A stretch of DNA of 64,000 nucleotides from Planctomycetota bacterium. Its GTDB lineage: Bacteria; Planctomycetota; J058; JAJDCQ01. The translations under genes and the position numbers were made by a program. The notes beneath the pieces are model-generated. The model saw only the letters and a list, made by a program, of their open reading frames with translations. It did no database searches and was not told the DNA's origin. Position 1 is the stretch's first letter, and each line of letters begins with the position of its first letter. Below are positions 43,758 through 52,336 of this stretch, piece after piece. The stretch covers positions 86,029-150,028 of the forward strand of contig JAJDCQ010000213.1 in the NCBI GenBank assembly GCA_029260755.1, written 5' to 3'.

Positions 43758-43785
43758 AGTATAGCAGGCCCAATGCGGCGATCAA
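43758..43785 (-). promoter_or_regulatory. Putative sigma70-type promoter for the pseudokinase operon
   Basis: On the minus strand, TTGATC (43785-43780), a 16-base spacer and TATACT (43763-43758) form a good match. Transcription would start about 100 bases before ATG 43652. Confidence 0.5.
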
Positions 43786-43839
43786 GACGGCCGGACGGGG
43801 AGAACGAGACGAAGGAGGCGTCGGGCGGCGGCCGGCGGG

Positions 43840-45243
43840 CTAGGTCTCGTTGATCTCTTCCCAGAAGCCCCGCAGCTGCTCCTTTCGGAGCGGGAGCTGG
43901 AGCTTGTGGAGGGCGCCGACCTCGATCTGCCGGATCCGCTCGCGGCTCACCTTGAAGATCGCGCCGACCTCTTCGAGGGTGTAGGTGTAGCCGTCGCCGA
44001 GCCCGTAGCGGAGCTTGAGGACCTCGCGCTCGCGGTAGGAGAGCGTCTTGAGCAGCCGGCCGACGCTCTCCTTGAGCATCGACTGCTGGCTCGCGTTGAT
44101 CGGGGTCTCGGCCTTGGGGTCTTCGATCAGATCGCCGAAGAATCCCTCGTCGCCGTTGCCGTAGGGTTGATCCATCGAGAGGGCGCCGCGGCTGAGCTCG
44201 TGAAGGCGGTAGACCTCGCGCGGCGGGATCTCGGTCTTCTTCGAGAGCTCGTCGATCGTCGGCTCGCGGCCCTGGCGCTTGAGGAAGTCCTCGCGCTCCT
44301 CGATCACGCGGTTCAGGTTGTTGATCGCGTGGATCGGGATCCGGACGGTGCGCGACTGGTAGGCGATCGAGCGAGTGATCGTCTGCTTGATCCACCACGT
44401 CGCGTAGGTCGAGAACTTGTTGCCGCGGCTCGCCTGGTAGCGATCGAGCGCCTTCATGAGGCCCGTGTTCCCCTCCTGGATGAGGTCGAGGAACGGGAGG
44501 CCCTTGTTCCGGAACTTCTTCGCGATGCTCACGACGAGGCGGAGGTTCTTCTTGCTGAGCCGCTTCTTCGCGAGCTCGTAGCGGTCGCGCAGGAGCTCGA
44601 TCTCATCGAGGTGCTCGGCGATCCGCTTCTCGTCGGCCTGGCTGTGGAGGCGCAGGTGGCCCAGCTCGCGATGGAGCGCCTCGCGGCGCGCGACCTCCTC
44701 GGTCGCCTTGGCGCGGCGGAGGTCGTGCGCCTCGCGCATCATCGCCGTCATCCGCTTCTGAACCTCGAGGATCCGGGCGACCATCGGGTTCAGGCGGCTG
44801 ACCTGGACGTAGAAGAGGCTCAGCGCCTCGACCGTCTCGCGCCGCCGCCGCGCGAACGCGCGCCCGACCTTGGCGCGCTCGCTCGCGGGGATCTTCTGCT
44901 CGGTCTGGCGAACGAACTGACGCCGCAGCTCGCCGACGCGTCGCTTGAGGACGGGGAGGCGCTTCTTCACCTCGGCCGTCATCGCGTCCTTCTTGCTCTG
45001 GTCGTTCGTCTCGACCAGGAGGACGCGGTCGACCGGGAGCTGACCCCGGGCGACCTTCTCGAACAGGCCGACCAGCATCTCGAGCGAGACACCGGACTCG
45101 AGGGTCTTGAGGCGGAGAGCGTTCCGCGACTCCTCGAGCTCGCGGGCGAGCACCCGCTCCTCCTCGACGGAGATCGGCGGGATGTTGCTCATCTGGTTCA
45201 AGTAGACCTTGACCAGATCTTGATCGCGGGCCGTCGAGCGCAT
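43840..45243 (-). CDS. rpoD: Primary-type RNA polymerase sigma factor (RpoD/SigA family)
   Basis: The protein is 467 residues. Region 1.2 (VKVYLNQMSNIPPISVEEE), a non-conserved charged insert of about 170 residues, region 2 (NLRLVVSIAKKFRNKGLPFL, GNTGLMKALDRYQ, FSTYATWWIKQTITRSI), region 3 and region 4 (YREREVLKLRYGLGDG, then a helix-turn-helix ending VSRERIRQIE) are all present. Region 1.1 is absent: the protein begins almost at 1.2. This fits a primary or group 2 sigma factor; the insert favours primary. It stands alone with its own near-consensus promoter about 200 bases upstream. It is followed by the kinase island on the same strand. Confidence 0.9.
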   Translation of the reverse strand: MRSTARDQDLVKVYLNQMSNIPPISVEEERVLARELEESRNALRLKTLESGVSLEMLVGLFEKVARGQLPVDRVLLVETNDQSKKDAMTAEVKKRLPVLKRRVGELRRQFVRQTEQKIPASERAKVGRAFARRRRETVEALSLFYVQVSRLNPMVARILEVQKRMTAMMREAHDLRRAKATEEVARREALHRELGHLRLHSQADEKRIAEHLDEIELLRDRYELAKKRLSKKNLRLVVSIAKKFRNKGLPFLDLIQEGNTGLMKALDRYQASRGNKFSTYATWWIKQTITRSIAYQSRTVRIPIHAINNLNRVIEEREDFLKRQGREPTIDELSKKTEIPPREVYRLHELSRGALSMDQPYGNGDEGFFGDLIEDPKAETPINASQQSMLKESVGRLLKTLSYREREVLKLRYGLGDGYTYTLEEVGAIFKVSRERIRQIEVGALHKLQLPLRKEQLRGFWEEINET

Positions 45244-45431
45244 GGCGGTCAGGGCATCCTCACTTCCCCGTCACAAATCGGGGGGTGTACCCAGTACATC
45301 GACACCGTCGCACGGCGATCCAAGAACGGCGGATCGTCGTGCTCTGCTCCCCATCGCGCGGTGCCGCGTCCCGAGGACGCTCGTAAGCCCGCGCGGTCTG
45401 AGCTCGAAAGGGAGGGGACGGCGCGAGCCCA

Positions 45432-45459
45432 ATTATAGGGGCGCCTCCATCCCTGTCCA
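45432..45459 (-). promoter_or_regulatory. Near-consensus sigma70 promoter of the sigma factor gene
   Basis: On the minus strand, TGGACA (45459-45454), a 16-base spacer and a perfect TATAAT (45437-45432). It implies a leader of about 180 bases to ATG 45243. Confidence 0.6.
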
Positions 45460-45612
45460 GGCCGAACCGTCGGCCTGGAAGCCCGGCGTTTCGGGCCTCC
45501 CAGGGCACCGATCGCCGGGAGGGCTTCCCCCACGGTCCCTCTATCGAGTATCGCCCGGGCTGCCTTTGCCGGGCGGGCTCGATGCCGCATCGCGTCGCAA
45601 GAGTCGCCGGCC

Positions 45613-45784
45613 GGTCCTGGAACGGGACCGCGCAACGGCAGTGAACCCGCCGCGCCCGGCAACTCGCAATCCGCGTAGTCCGCGTCATCCGCGGTTCCCA
45701 CTGGGTTCAACGCCGAGAGAGACCGAACCGCGGATTTCGCGGATGACACGGATTGATTCGGGCGTCGCCGAGCCATTGCCGACG
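45613..45784. repeat. Intergenic inverted repeat of CGCGGATT type
   Basis: The lead-in GGTCCTGGAACGG and GGCAACTCG is followed by a left arm at 45665-45700 (ending GCGGTTCC) and a right arm at 45723-45756 (GACCGAACCGCGGATT onward). The exit GATTCGGGCGTCGCCGAGCC follows. The 585-base gap 45244-45828 holds this element, the sigma promoter, a GC-rich hairpin near 45476-45508, and no gene that I can see. Confidence 0.85.
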
Positions 45785-45828
45785 CGTCGCGGCTCCGCCC
45801 GAGACTCCTGTTCCCGAGCAACGGCGGA

Positions 45829-48800
45829 TCACGGCCGCGGCAGCGGCATCCGGGTCACCCCCCCATCCTCGGCGACCAGCACCGCCGCCCCATCCACGAC
45901 CGCCGCCGCCACCACCCGCGCCGAGGTCGACAGCCGGATCCACGTCGCGCCGCCGGCCTCGCGGACGACCTTGACCCTCGCGCCGTCGGTCGGCACCACG
46001 AGGAGCTCCGCCGTCGTGGCTGCGACCGCCGTTGCCGTCGATGTTCGCTGGCCGAGCTGTCGGCGCCACACCTCCGAGCCGCGCTCGAGGTCGTGGGCGA
46101 GCACCGTCCCGTCGCCGAGAACGGTCATGGCGCCGCGCGCTCCGAGCGATGGGCGCGCGCCGGGGACGAGGCGGCCGCCTGTCGGAGTCGCCCAGACCTC
46201 GGCGATCGGGATCGCTCGCCGCGGGTCGAACCGGTAGAGGACGAGGTCGCCGCGCTCCGACAGGAGGAGGACGTGGGCATCCTCCTCCGGGCCTGTCAGG
46301 CCCACTCGCTGGGCGAGCTCGAGCGGGACGGTGACCGGGGCGCCGGCGGGGCGCGACCGGCAGAGCGTCCTGGCGACGACCGCGCCGGTCCCGTCGAGGA
46401 CGACGAGGTTTCCCTCGCGGGTCGAGGCGAAGGTGGTCGCGCCGACGGTGACCGGCGGGCCGACGAGCGGTCCGCCGAGCTCGGCGCGCCAGAGCTCGGC
46501 GCCGTCGGCGGTCGCGAGCGCGACGAGCGAGCCTCTCTCGTCGGCGAGGCCGACGACGAGCGCGTCGGGTCGGTCGGCGTCGTCGTCGGAGACGAGCCGG
46601 GCCGGCGGCCCGACCGCGGCGGCGCCGAGCGTGACGCTCCAGGCGATCCCGCCGTCGTCGATGGCGCGGGCGGCCACCCCGCCCGTCGCGTCGAAGGCCA
46701 GGACGAGGTCGCCGCGCTTGTCGGTGGCGAGGGCGACGGCGGCGGCGCCGTCGGGATCGCCCGACCCGACGATCAGGCGCGGGGCGAGCCCCGCCGCGTC
46801 GAGGATGGCGAGCTCGCCGCCCGATCCCGCCAGGGCGAGGGCGCCGCCCGCGCCGACGACCGGCGGGATCGGCGCGGGCGCGAACGGGAGGGCGGCCCGC
46901 GCCGTCCCCGCGGGGACGAGGTCGAACTCGACCGGCCCCTCGAGGGGGCGGTCGACCGCGCGGGCGACGCCCTCGAACCCGAGGAGGAAGACGCGCAGGG
47001 TGGGCGGGGCGCCGCCGGTGAGCGGACCGACGCGGAGCTCGAGCGGCGTGACGCCGACGGGGCGCTCGCCGCCGCCGTCGTTCGCGAGGATGACGCTCGC
47101 GCCGGGCGGGACGCTGACGACCCGGATCGGGACGGTCACGCGGGGGTCGGCCGCCGCGTCGGTGAAGCGGAGCGGTCCGATGAGCTCGCGGTAGAGATCG
47201 AGCATCTCCTGCCGCGCGAGGGGGCCGGTCGCGCCGGCGCCGCGCTCGACGATCTCGGCCGCGCGCGAGCGCATCGAGGCGAGCCGCTCGAGCGCGACGC
47301 CCGCCTCGGTCGCGAGCTGCTCGAGCCCGAGGCGCGTCGCGTCCTGGGCTGCCTCGGTGAGCAGCTCCTCGCCGCGGAGGACGCGCGCGCGCTCGGCGCT
47401 CGCGACCTCGCCTCGCCCGCGCGCGATCAGGATCGGCAGCCACCGCCGGGCGACGTCGCGCTCGACCTCCTCGACCGCCTCCCGGACGCGTTCGACCCGC
47501 GCCGCGCCCGAGGCCTTCCGCTCGTCGGCGAACCGGTCGAGCCGCGCGTGGACCTCGTCGAACCGCCCGGCGCCGAGGTCGTCGGCGAGCTCGCCGGCGA
47601 GCCCGGCGATCGTCTCGCGCGCGCCGAGGTCCCGGACGAGCGCGACGGCCGCCGTGACCGCCGTGATGAGGAGGACGGCGAGGACGCCGAGGCGGCCCGC
47701 GGTCGGGACGCGGGCCCCGATCATCGCCGCCTGGGCGCGGCGCGCCGCCTCGCGCTCGGCATCGAGGGCGACCACCCGGCGGAGCGCCGCGAAGCGATCG
47801 AGCTCGAGCGCCTCGCCGACCGGGTCGTCGGCGGGGCGCCCCGCGCGCATCTCGATGAGCTTGTCGGCGATCTTCGCGTACTCGTCGGCGGCCCGGGCGC
47901 GCCCGCTCTCCGCCTCGAGGAGCGCGACGATCAACCGAAGCCGGAGCATCAGGACGTCGGGGCGCCGCGAGACGAGTCGATCCCAGACGCGCGCCGACCG
48001 GTCGTGGCGGCCCCGGTCCTCGTCGCGGTCGGCCAGGCGCTCGGCCAGGGTGAGGACCGGGTCGTCGGGGCGGCCGACGTCTCTCAGGAGCTCGATGACG
48101 GTCGCGTGGCTCTCGTCATCGGCGGCGTCCGCGAGCGAGGCGCGGATGAGCTGCTCGAGGCCGGTCTCGCGGTCGCCCGCCTCGAGCGCGAGCGCGCCGG
48201 CGCGGCGGTGGTGGCGGGCCGCCTCGTCCTCGTCGCCGATCTCGTCGTGGAGGTCGGCGAGGCGGCGCACGACGGGGAGGGGCGAGACGACCCGGTCGAC
48301 GAGGAGCTCGGCGCGCCCGATCTCGCCGGTGATCGTGATCGCGTCGTAGGGCCCCGAGTGGCGGAGGCGCGGGTGGAGCTTGATCGCGCCCGACTCGGCG
48401 ACTCGATGCAGCGCGTCGATCGACTCGATCGTCGGGATGCCCGACTCGCGGGCGAGGCGGACGAGCTTCACGATCGGCATCGGCTCGGTCGCGATCCGCA
48501 GCGCGATGCCCGAGGCGCCGGCCGGCTGGAGGTCGTCCTCGTCGGGCGGGTCGATCGGCTCGACCTCGCCGGTGGCGACCGGCACGTGACCGCGGAGCTC
48601 CTTCCAGCGGTCGATGTGGGAGAGCGTCTCGCGGAGCAGCTCGTCGGCGCCGAGCCCGATCTTGACCGCGGTCGTGGCCGGGTCGAGGAGGGCGTCGGGC
48701 GGGGAGCCGGCGCGCCACTCGTAGTGGGCGTTCTCCCAGATGATGAGGTCCTGGAGGGCGTCGCGGGCGACCTCGCGCGCGATCGCGTCGACCTCGGCGG

Positions 48801-49137
48801 CCGGCGCGAGGTCCGCCCCGACGAGGAGATCCTCGAGGCTGACCTTGCCGCGCTCGCCGTGGCTGGCGAGGAGCTCCCGGAGCTCCTCGATCTTCTCCTC
48901 GCTCACATCGAGGCGCGAGGTGATGAGCAGCTCGTAGTCGAGGACGGCGCGGTGTCCGACGGCGGCGATCCGGAGGGTGTCGTCGTGGAACGAGACGGTC
49001 GTCTCGCTCCGGCCGTCGCCGACGATGAGGGTGCCCTCGGCCGCCCGATCGACGAAGCCGCGCAGCACCCGCGCGAGATGGCGCGGGCCGTGCTTGCCGG
49101 CCCGGCGAAGGGCGTCGTCCTGGCTACCGGATTCCAT
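45829..49137 (-). CDS. DUF4388-like protein with TPR region, membrane helix and PQQ-like propeller
   Basis: The protein is 1102 residues. The N-terminal 170 residues (GTLIVGDGRSETTVSFHDDT) look like the DUF4388/PatA N-terminal domain common in two-component and kinase scaffolds. A helical, TPR-like middle follows. One membrane helix (LGVLAVLLITAVTAAVALV) lies near 535-555, followed by a coiled-coil-like segment, a PEGA-like strand motif (VVSVPPGASVIL) and a C-terminal PQQ-like beta-propeller with repeated LxxxDGxxLAxD-type blades. It is likely a membrane scaffold or sensor linked to the kinases. I chose ATG 49137, before the conserved domain. Confidence 0.82.
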   Translation of the reverse strand: MESGSQDDALRRAGKHGPRHLARVLRGFVDRAAEGTLIVGDGRSETTVSFHDDTLRIAAVGHRAVLDYELLITSRLDVSEEKIEELRELLASHGERGKVSLEDLLVGADLAPAAEVDAIAREVARDALQDLIIWENAHYEWRAGSPPDALLDPATTAVKIGLGADELLRETLSHIDRWKELRGHVPVATGEVEPIDPPDEDDLQPAGASGIALRIATEPMPIVKLVRLARESGIPTIESIDALHRVAESGAIKLHPRLRHSGPYDAITITGEIGRAELLVDRVVSPLPVVRRLADLHDEIGDEDEAARHHRRAGALALEAGDRETGLEQLIRASLADAADDESHATVIELLRDVGRPDDPVLTLAERLADRDEDRGRHDRSARVWDRLVSRRPDVLMLRLRLIVALLEAESGRARAADEYAKIADKLIEMRAGRPADDPVGEALELDRFAALRRVVALDAEREAARRAQAAMIGARVPTAGRLGVLAVLLITAVTAAVALVRDLGARETIAGLAGELADDLGAGRFDEVHARLDRFADERKASGAARVERVREAVEEVERDVARRWLPILIARGRGEVASAERARVLRGEELLTEAAQDATRLGLEQLATEAGVALERLASMRSRAAEIVERGAGATGPLARQEMLDLYRELIGPLRFTDAAADPRVTVPIRVVSVPPGASVILANDGGGERPVGVTPLELRVGPLTGGAPPTLRVFLLGFEGVARAVDRPLEGPVEFDLVPAGTARAALPFAPAPIPPVVGAGGALALAGSGGELAILDAAGLAPRLIVGSGDPDGAAAVALATDKRGDLVLAFDATGGVAARAIDDGGIAWSVTLGAAAVGPPARLVSDDDADRPDALVVGLADERGSLVALATADGAELWRAELGGPLVGPPVTVGATTFASTREGNLVVLDGTGAVVARTLCRSRPAGAPVTVPLELAQRVGLTGPEEDAHVLLLSERGDLVLYRFDPRRAIPIAEVWATPTGGRLVPGARPSLGARGAMTVLGDGTVLAHDLERGSEVWRRQLGQRTSTATAVAATTAELLVVPTDGARVKVVREAGGATWIRLSTSARVVAAAVVDGAAVLVAEDGGVTRMPLPRP

Positions 49138-49226
49138 CGATGGGCGCCTGCCGGGCCGAGCGTAGCGGAGGCGGCCCGGCGGGGCAACGGCGACCGGCGG
49201 CGCGGCGGCGACCGTCCGAGCGACGG

Positions 49227-50651
49227 TCAGGGCGTGACCGTCACCCGCTTCTCGGGCGTCGGCGCGCCGAACCACTCGCACAGCTCCTGCACCATCCGCA
49301 GGCGGAGGGCGTGCGAGCCGGCGCGGGCGGGGGCCGTCAGCTCGAACGCGAACGTCGTCCGGCCGCCCGGCGGGACGCGGTCGCCCGCGCCGAGGGTCGC
49401 CCGGGTCGTGCCCCAGGCGGCGCCGGTCGCCTCGACGCCGAGCTTGTAGGCGTCGCGCCGCGTCCAGGCGATCGGGCCGGCATTCTCCATCGTGACCGAG
49501 ACGCGGAACCGCTCGCCGGCCCGGACGGTGTCGGGGACCGACCAGGAGATGAAGCGCGCATCGTTGTCGACGAGGAGAGCCCACCCGTCGTGGATGAGCC
49601 GGGTGTGGGTGAACCGGTTCGGGCCGCTCTCGGGCAGGTTGATCGGCACGCGCCGGCCGCCCGGTCCGTCGATCCAGCTCTGGAAGACGACGTGGTCGGG
49701 AAGGCCGCTCGCGCGCTTCACCCGGCCGGCGAAGCCCATGGCGTGGTCGTAGTAGGCGCGGTCGCCGTCACGGTCGCGGCCGATGAAGATCACGCCGAAG
49801 GGGATACCGCGGGCGCGGCAGTGGTCCTGGAGCGCCCGGAGGTCGCGGTCGAGCGGGGCATCGATGTTCTCGACGTGGTTCATGTCGACGTCGAGATGGA
49901 AGAAGGCGAGCGGCGTGCCGCGGGCGAGGAGCGCGTCGATCCAGGCGACGAGCTCGCGGGCGTCGAAGCGCGGGTAGGGCTCGATGTCGCCGACGTCGAC
50001 GTGGGGGAAGTCGCGCTTCACCCGGGCGACGTAGTCGGCGACCTGGGTCGCGATCGCGTCGCGGGTCATGCCGCAGCTCCGGTTGTTCATCGTGTGCTGC
50101 CCGCCGAGGAGCGGCTCGTCCATCGCGAGGTAGCGGACGCGACCGCCGTGGTCCTCGACGGTGCGGATCACCTCGCCGGCGCGGCGGGCCATCGGCTCGG
50201 CGGTGCAGCCCCACTCCTTGATCGCGCCAACCTCGATCGCGAGGTCGATCCCCCACGCGCGGAGCTTGCGGAACGCATCGGCGCCGACGAGGGCGGCGTG
50301 CTCGTTCGGCCCGCAGCTCGGGCAGGCGGCGGGCCGGATCTGCTGGTTGTAGAGCTTGAGGACGCGGGTGCGCCCGCGGGCGACGTCCCACCGGTCGGGC
50401 TGGGTGAAGAGCCCGATCAGGTCATCGCTCGCCAGGTTCGGCGTGAACCAGAGCTGGGTCGGTCCGATCGGCGTCGCCGGGCCCGGGGGAGGGGGCGGCG
50501 CGGGCGGCGGCGGCGGGTTGCGACGGCGGCCGATGGCGCTCGCCGGGCTCTCGAGGCCCGGGGCGAAGGCGAGGGGGAGGGCGATCGCGAGCGCGAGCAG
50601 GCAAGACGGGAGCGCGAGCCGCAGGACGCGGCGGGGGAGGCGGCGGGACAT
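49227..50651 (-). CDS. Exported TIM-barrel-like protein with NBR1-type Ig-like domain
   Basis: The protein is 474 residues. A signal peptide (about 1-39) and a Pro-rich linker precede a 290-residue domain that looks like a glycosidase-type TIM barrel: an acidic motif in YLAMDEPLLGG, and FFHLDVDMNHVENID. The C-terminal 110 residues (ENAGPIAWTRRDAYKLG and LRLRMVQELCEWFG) match the NBR1/FW Ig-like domain found in many secreted bacterial enzymes. The barrel family and substrate are not recognised. It lies 89 bases upstream of the DUF4388-like gene on the same strand. Confidence 0.8.
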   Translation of the reverse strand: MSRRLPRRVLRLALPSCLLALAIALPLAFAPGLESPASAIGRRRNPPPPPAPPPPPGPATPIGPTQLWFTPNLASDDLIGLFTQPDRWDVARGRTRVLKLYNQQIRPAACPSCGPNEHAALVGADAFRKLRAWGIDLAIEVGAIKEWGCTAEPMARRAGEVIRTVEDHGGRVRYLAMDEPLLGGQHTMNNRSCGMTRDAIATQVADYVARVKRDFPHVDVGDIEPYPRFDARELVAWIDALLARGTPLAFFHLDVDMNHVENIDAPLDRDLRALQDHCRARGIPFGVIFIGRDRDGDRAYYDHAMGFAGRVKRASGLPDHVVFQSWIDGPGGRRVPINLPESGPNRFTHTRLIHDGWALLVDNDARFISWSVPDTVRAGERFRVSVTMENAGPIAWTRRDAYKLGVEATGAAWGTTRATLGAGDRVPPGGRTTFAFELTAPARAGSHALRLRMVQELCEWFGAPTPEKRVTVTP

Positions 50652-50773
50652 CGGTCGGGACCCTCTCTCTCGGGACGGTGGCTCTCTCGAAGAGCCTCTA
50701 CACCGGAGGGGGTCGGGGGCTTCGGGGGAAAGGGAGGAAAGCTAAGGGAGTGAGATCCGGAGTCACTCGATCT

Positions 50774-50914
50774 CGGCAATGGACGTGAAGCGGGCAACTC
50801 GCAATCCGCGTAGTCCGCGCAATCCGCGGTTCCCGTTCGTTCGGCGCCGTCGGAACGAAACCGCGGATTGCGCGGATTGCGCGGATCGGTTCGGGCGTCG
50901 CCAGCTCGTTGCCG
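50774..50914. repeat. Intergenic inverted repeat of CGCGGATT type
   Basis: The left arm is 50800-50836 (CGCAATCCGCGTAGTCCGCG onward) and the right arm 50852-50886 (GGAACGAAACCGCGGATTGC onward), with the shared lead-in GGCAACTCG and exit GGTTCGGGCGTCGCCAGC. It fills the gap between two same-strand genes. Confidence 0.85.
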
Positions 50915-50942
50915 CCGCCAGCGACGTGGAAGCCGATCGAGA

Positions 50943-52124
50943 CTAGACGAGCGCCGGGACCCGCGCCGGGATCTCGATCGCCAGCTCGTGCGCCTCGTCC
51001 ACGTCGTGGTCGTGGACCGCGTGGATGTCGAGGAAGCGGGTGATCACCGGCCAGACCTCGCCCGGCGCCTCGTCGCCGAGCACGATGTCGACGTGGCCGT
51101 AGTCGACCCGGCTCCCGTGCTCGCGGCCGAACTCGTGGAGCTCCTTGTCGTGCGCTCCCCACAGCTCGTAGGCGCGCTTCACGTTCACCGGGCGCGCGAG
51201 GAGGTCGCGGTTCGCGACGACGATGCACGCGGGGACCTCGACCTTGTCGAAGTCCTGGAAGTAGACGTGGCTCCCGTCGAGGCTGCGGAACTCGCCGGTG
51301 ACGACCCAGCGGTTGAACTGCTCGATCTCGCCGCGGCTGATCGGCGCCATCGCGTTCGCGGCGCCGTGACGGACGAGATGCCCCGGGACGCTCCCGCGCT
51401 GCTGGATCAGATCGGTGAGCGGCGGCTCGACCCAGCCGAGGAGCGGCGCGAGGGCGCGGGTGATCTCCTGGCTCAGGAAGCGCGGCACCCAGCCGAAGAA
51501 GGCGAGGTCGATCTGCGCGCCGAGCTTGAAGTACTCGACCTGCTCCATCCCGGCCGGCGAGGCGATCGCGCAGAAGGCCTCGACGTTCGCGTCCTGGCCG
51601 CGACGGGCGCACTCCTCGAGGTAGGCATACATCACCATGCCGCCCATGCTGTGCCCGACCCAGCCGACGGACGGCGCGTGGGTGCGGCGGCGGACCTCCT
51701 CGATCACCGCGGGCAGGTCGTAGGCGACGTAGTCGTCGAACGACCACTCGAAGCGCTTCTTCCCGGGCGCCGGTTCGGCCGACGACGCGCGACCTCGGAG
51801 GTCGATCACGTGGCAGTCGTAGCCGCGGTCGGCCAGGTGGAGGGCGAGGCTGCGCTCGTCGTGGTAGTCGAGGTTGAAGTGGTTGGCGCCGAGGCCGTGG
51901 CAGAGCACGAGCGGCAGGCGCGGACGATGGTCGCCCGCGGCGTGGCGCGCGCGATAGCGCCGGACGCCGATCTTCCAGCCGTCGGCGGCCGCGACGTGGT
52001 AGTGCTCGTCCGGCTGACGCTCGGCGGCGAGGAGGCGGAGCGAGACGTCGTGGAGGATGAAGAGGCCGAGCGCGATCACGGCCGGGATCGCAAGAAGGAT
52101 CACCAGGATCTCGACGACGCCCAT
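50943..52124 (-). CDS. Alpha/beta hydrolase with N-terminal membrane anchor
   Basis: The protein is 393 residues. An N-terminal hydrophobic helix (VEILVILLAIPAVIALGLFI) anchors an alpha/beta hydrolase fold: LPLVLCHGLGANHFN, the nucleophile elbow GHSMGG, a candidate acid after VVANRDLLARP and a catalytic His in DYGHVDIVLG. The layout resembles lipases and PHA synthase/depolymerase relatives; the substrate is unknown. It is divergent from the FHA-pseudokinase gene, with about 115 bases plus a candidate promoter between them. Confidence 0.87.
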   Translation of the reverse strand: MGVVEILVILLAIPAVIALGLFILHDVSLRLLAAERQPDEHYHVAAADGWKIGVRRYRARHAAGDHRPRLPLVLCHGLGANHFNLDYHDERSLALHLADRGYDCHVIDLRGRASSAEPAPGKKRFEWSFDDYVAYDLPAVIEEVRRRTHAPSVGWVGHSMGGMVMYAYLEECARRGQDANVEAFCAIASPAGMEQVEYFKLGAQIDLAFFGWVPRFLSQEITRALAPLLGWVEPPLTDLIQQRGSVPGHLVRHGAANAMAPISRGEIEQFNRWVVTGEFRSLDGSHVYFQDFDKVEVPACIVVANRDLLARPVNVKRAYELWGAHDKELHEFGREHGSRVDYGHVDIVLGDEAPGEVWPVITRFLDIHAVHDHDVDEAHELAIEIPARVPALV

Positions 52125-52268
52125 CGACTTCGTCCCTCTCTCTCTTTCTCTGGGTCTCTCGCGGAGCCGCCCTTGGGCGGGCTCCCGCCGCGTTTATACC
52201 GTGCCACGACGCCCTGCGTCAAGATTCGGCTTCCGAAGCGATGGATCCCCCGCCGCAGCGCCAGCCGC

Positions 52269-52298
52269 TTGATGGCGCGCCGCGGCCGGGACTATCTT
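52269..52298 (+). promoter_or_regulatory. Putative sigma70-type promoter
   Basis: TTGATG (52269-52274), an 18-base spacer and TATCTT (52293-52298). Transcription would begin near 52305, downstream of the ATG at 52241, which favours a later start for the FHA gene. Confidence 0.4.
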
Positions 52299-52336
52299 GT
52301 CGGTTGTCGCATCGCACCATAGCTAACCCGAACGAG

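Noticed and set aside
46093..49449. 1118-residue open frame on the plus strand
   Set aside because: It is antisense to the DUF4388-like protein and has no recognisable domain.
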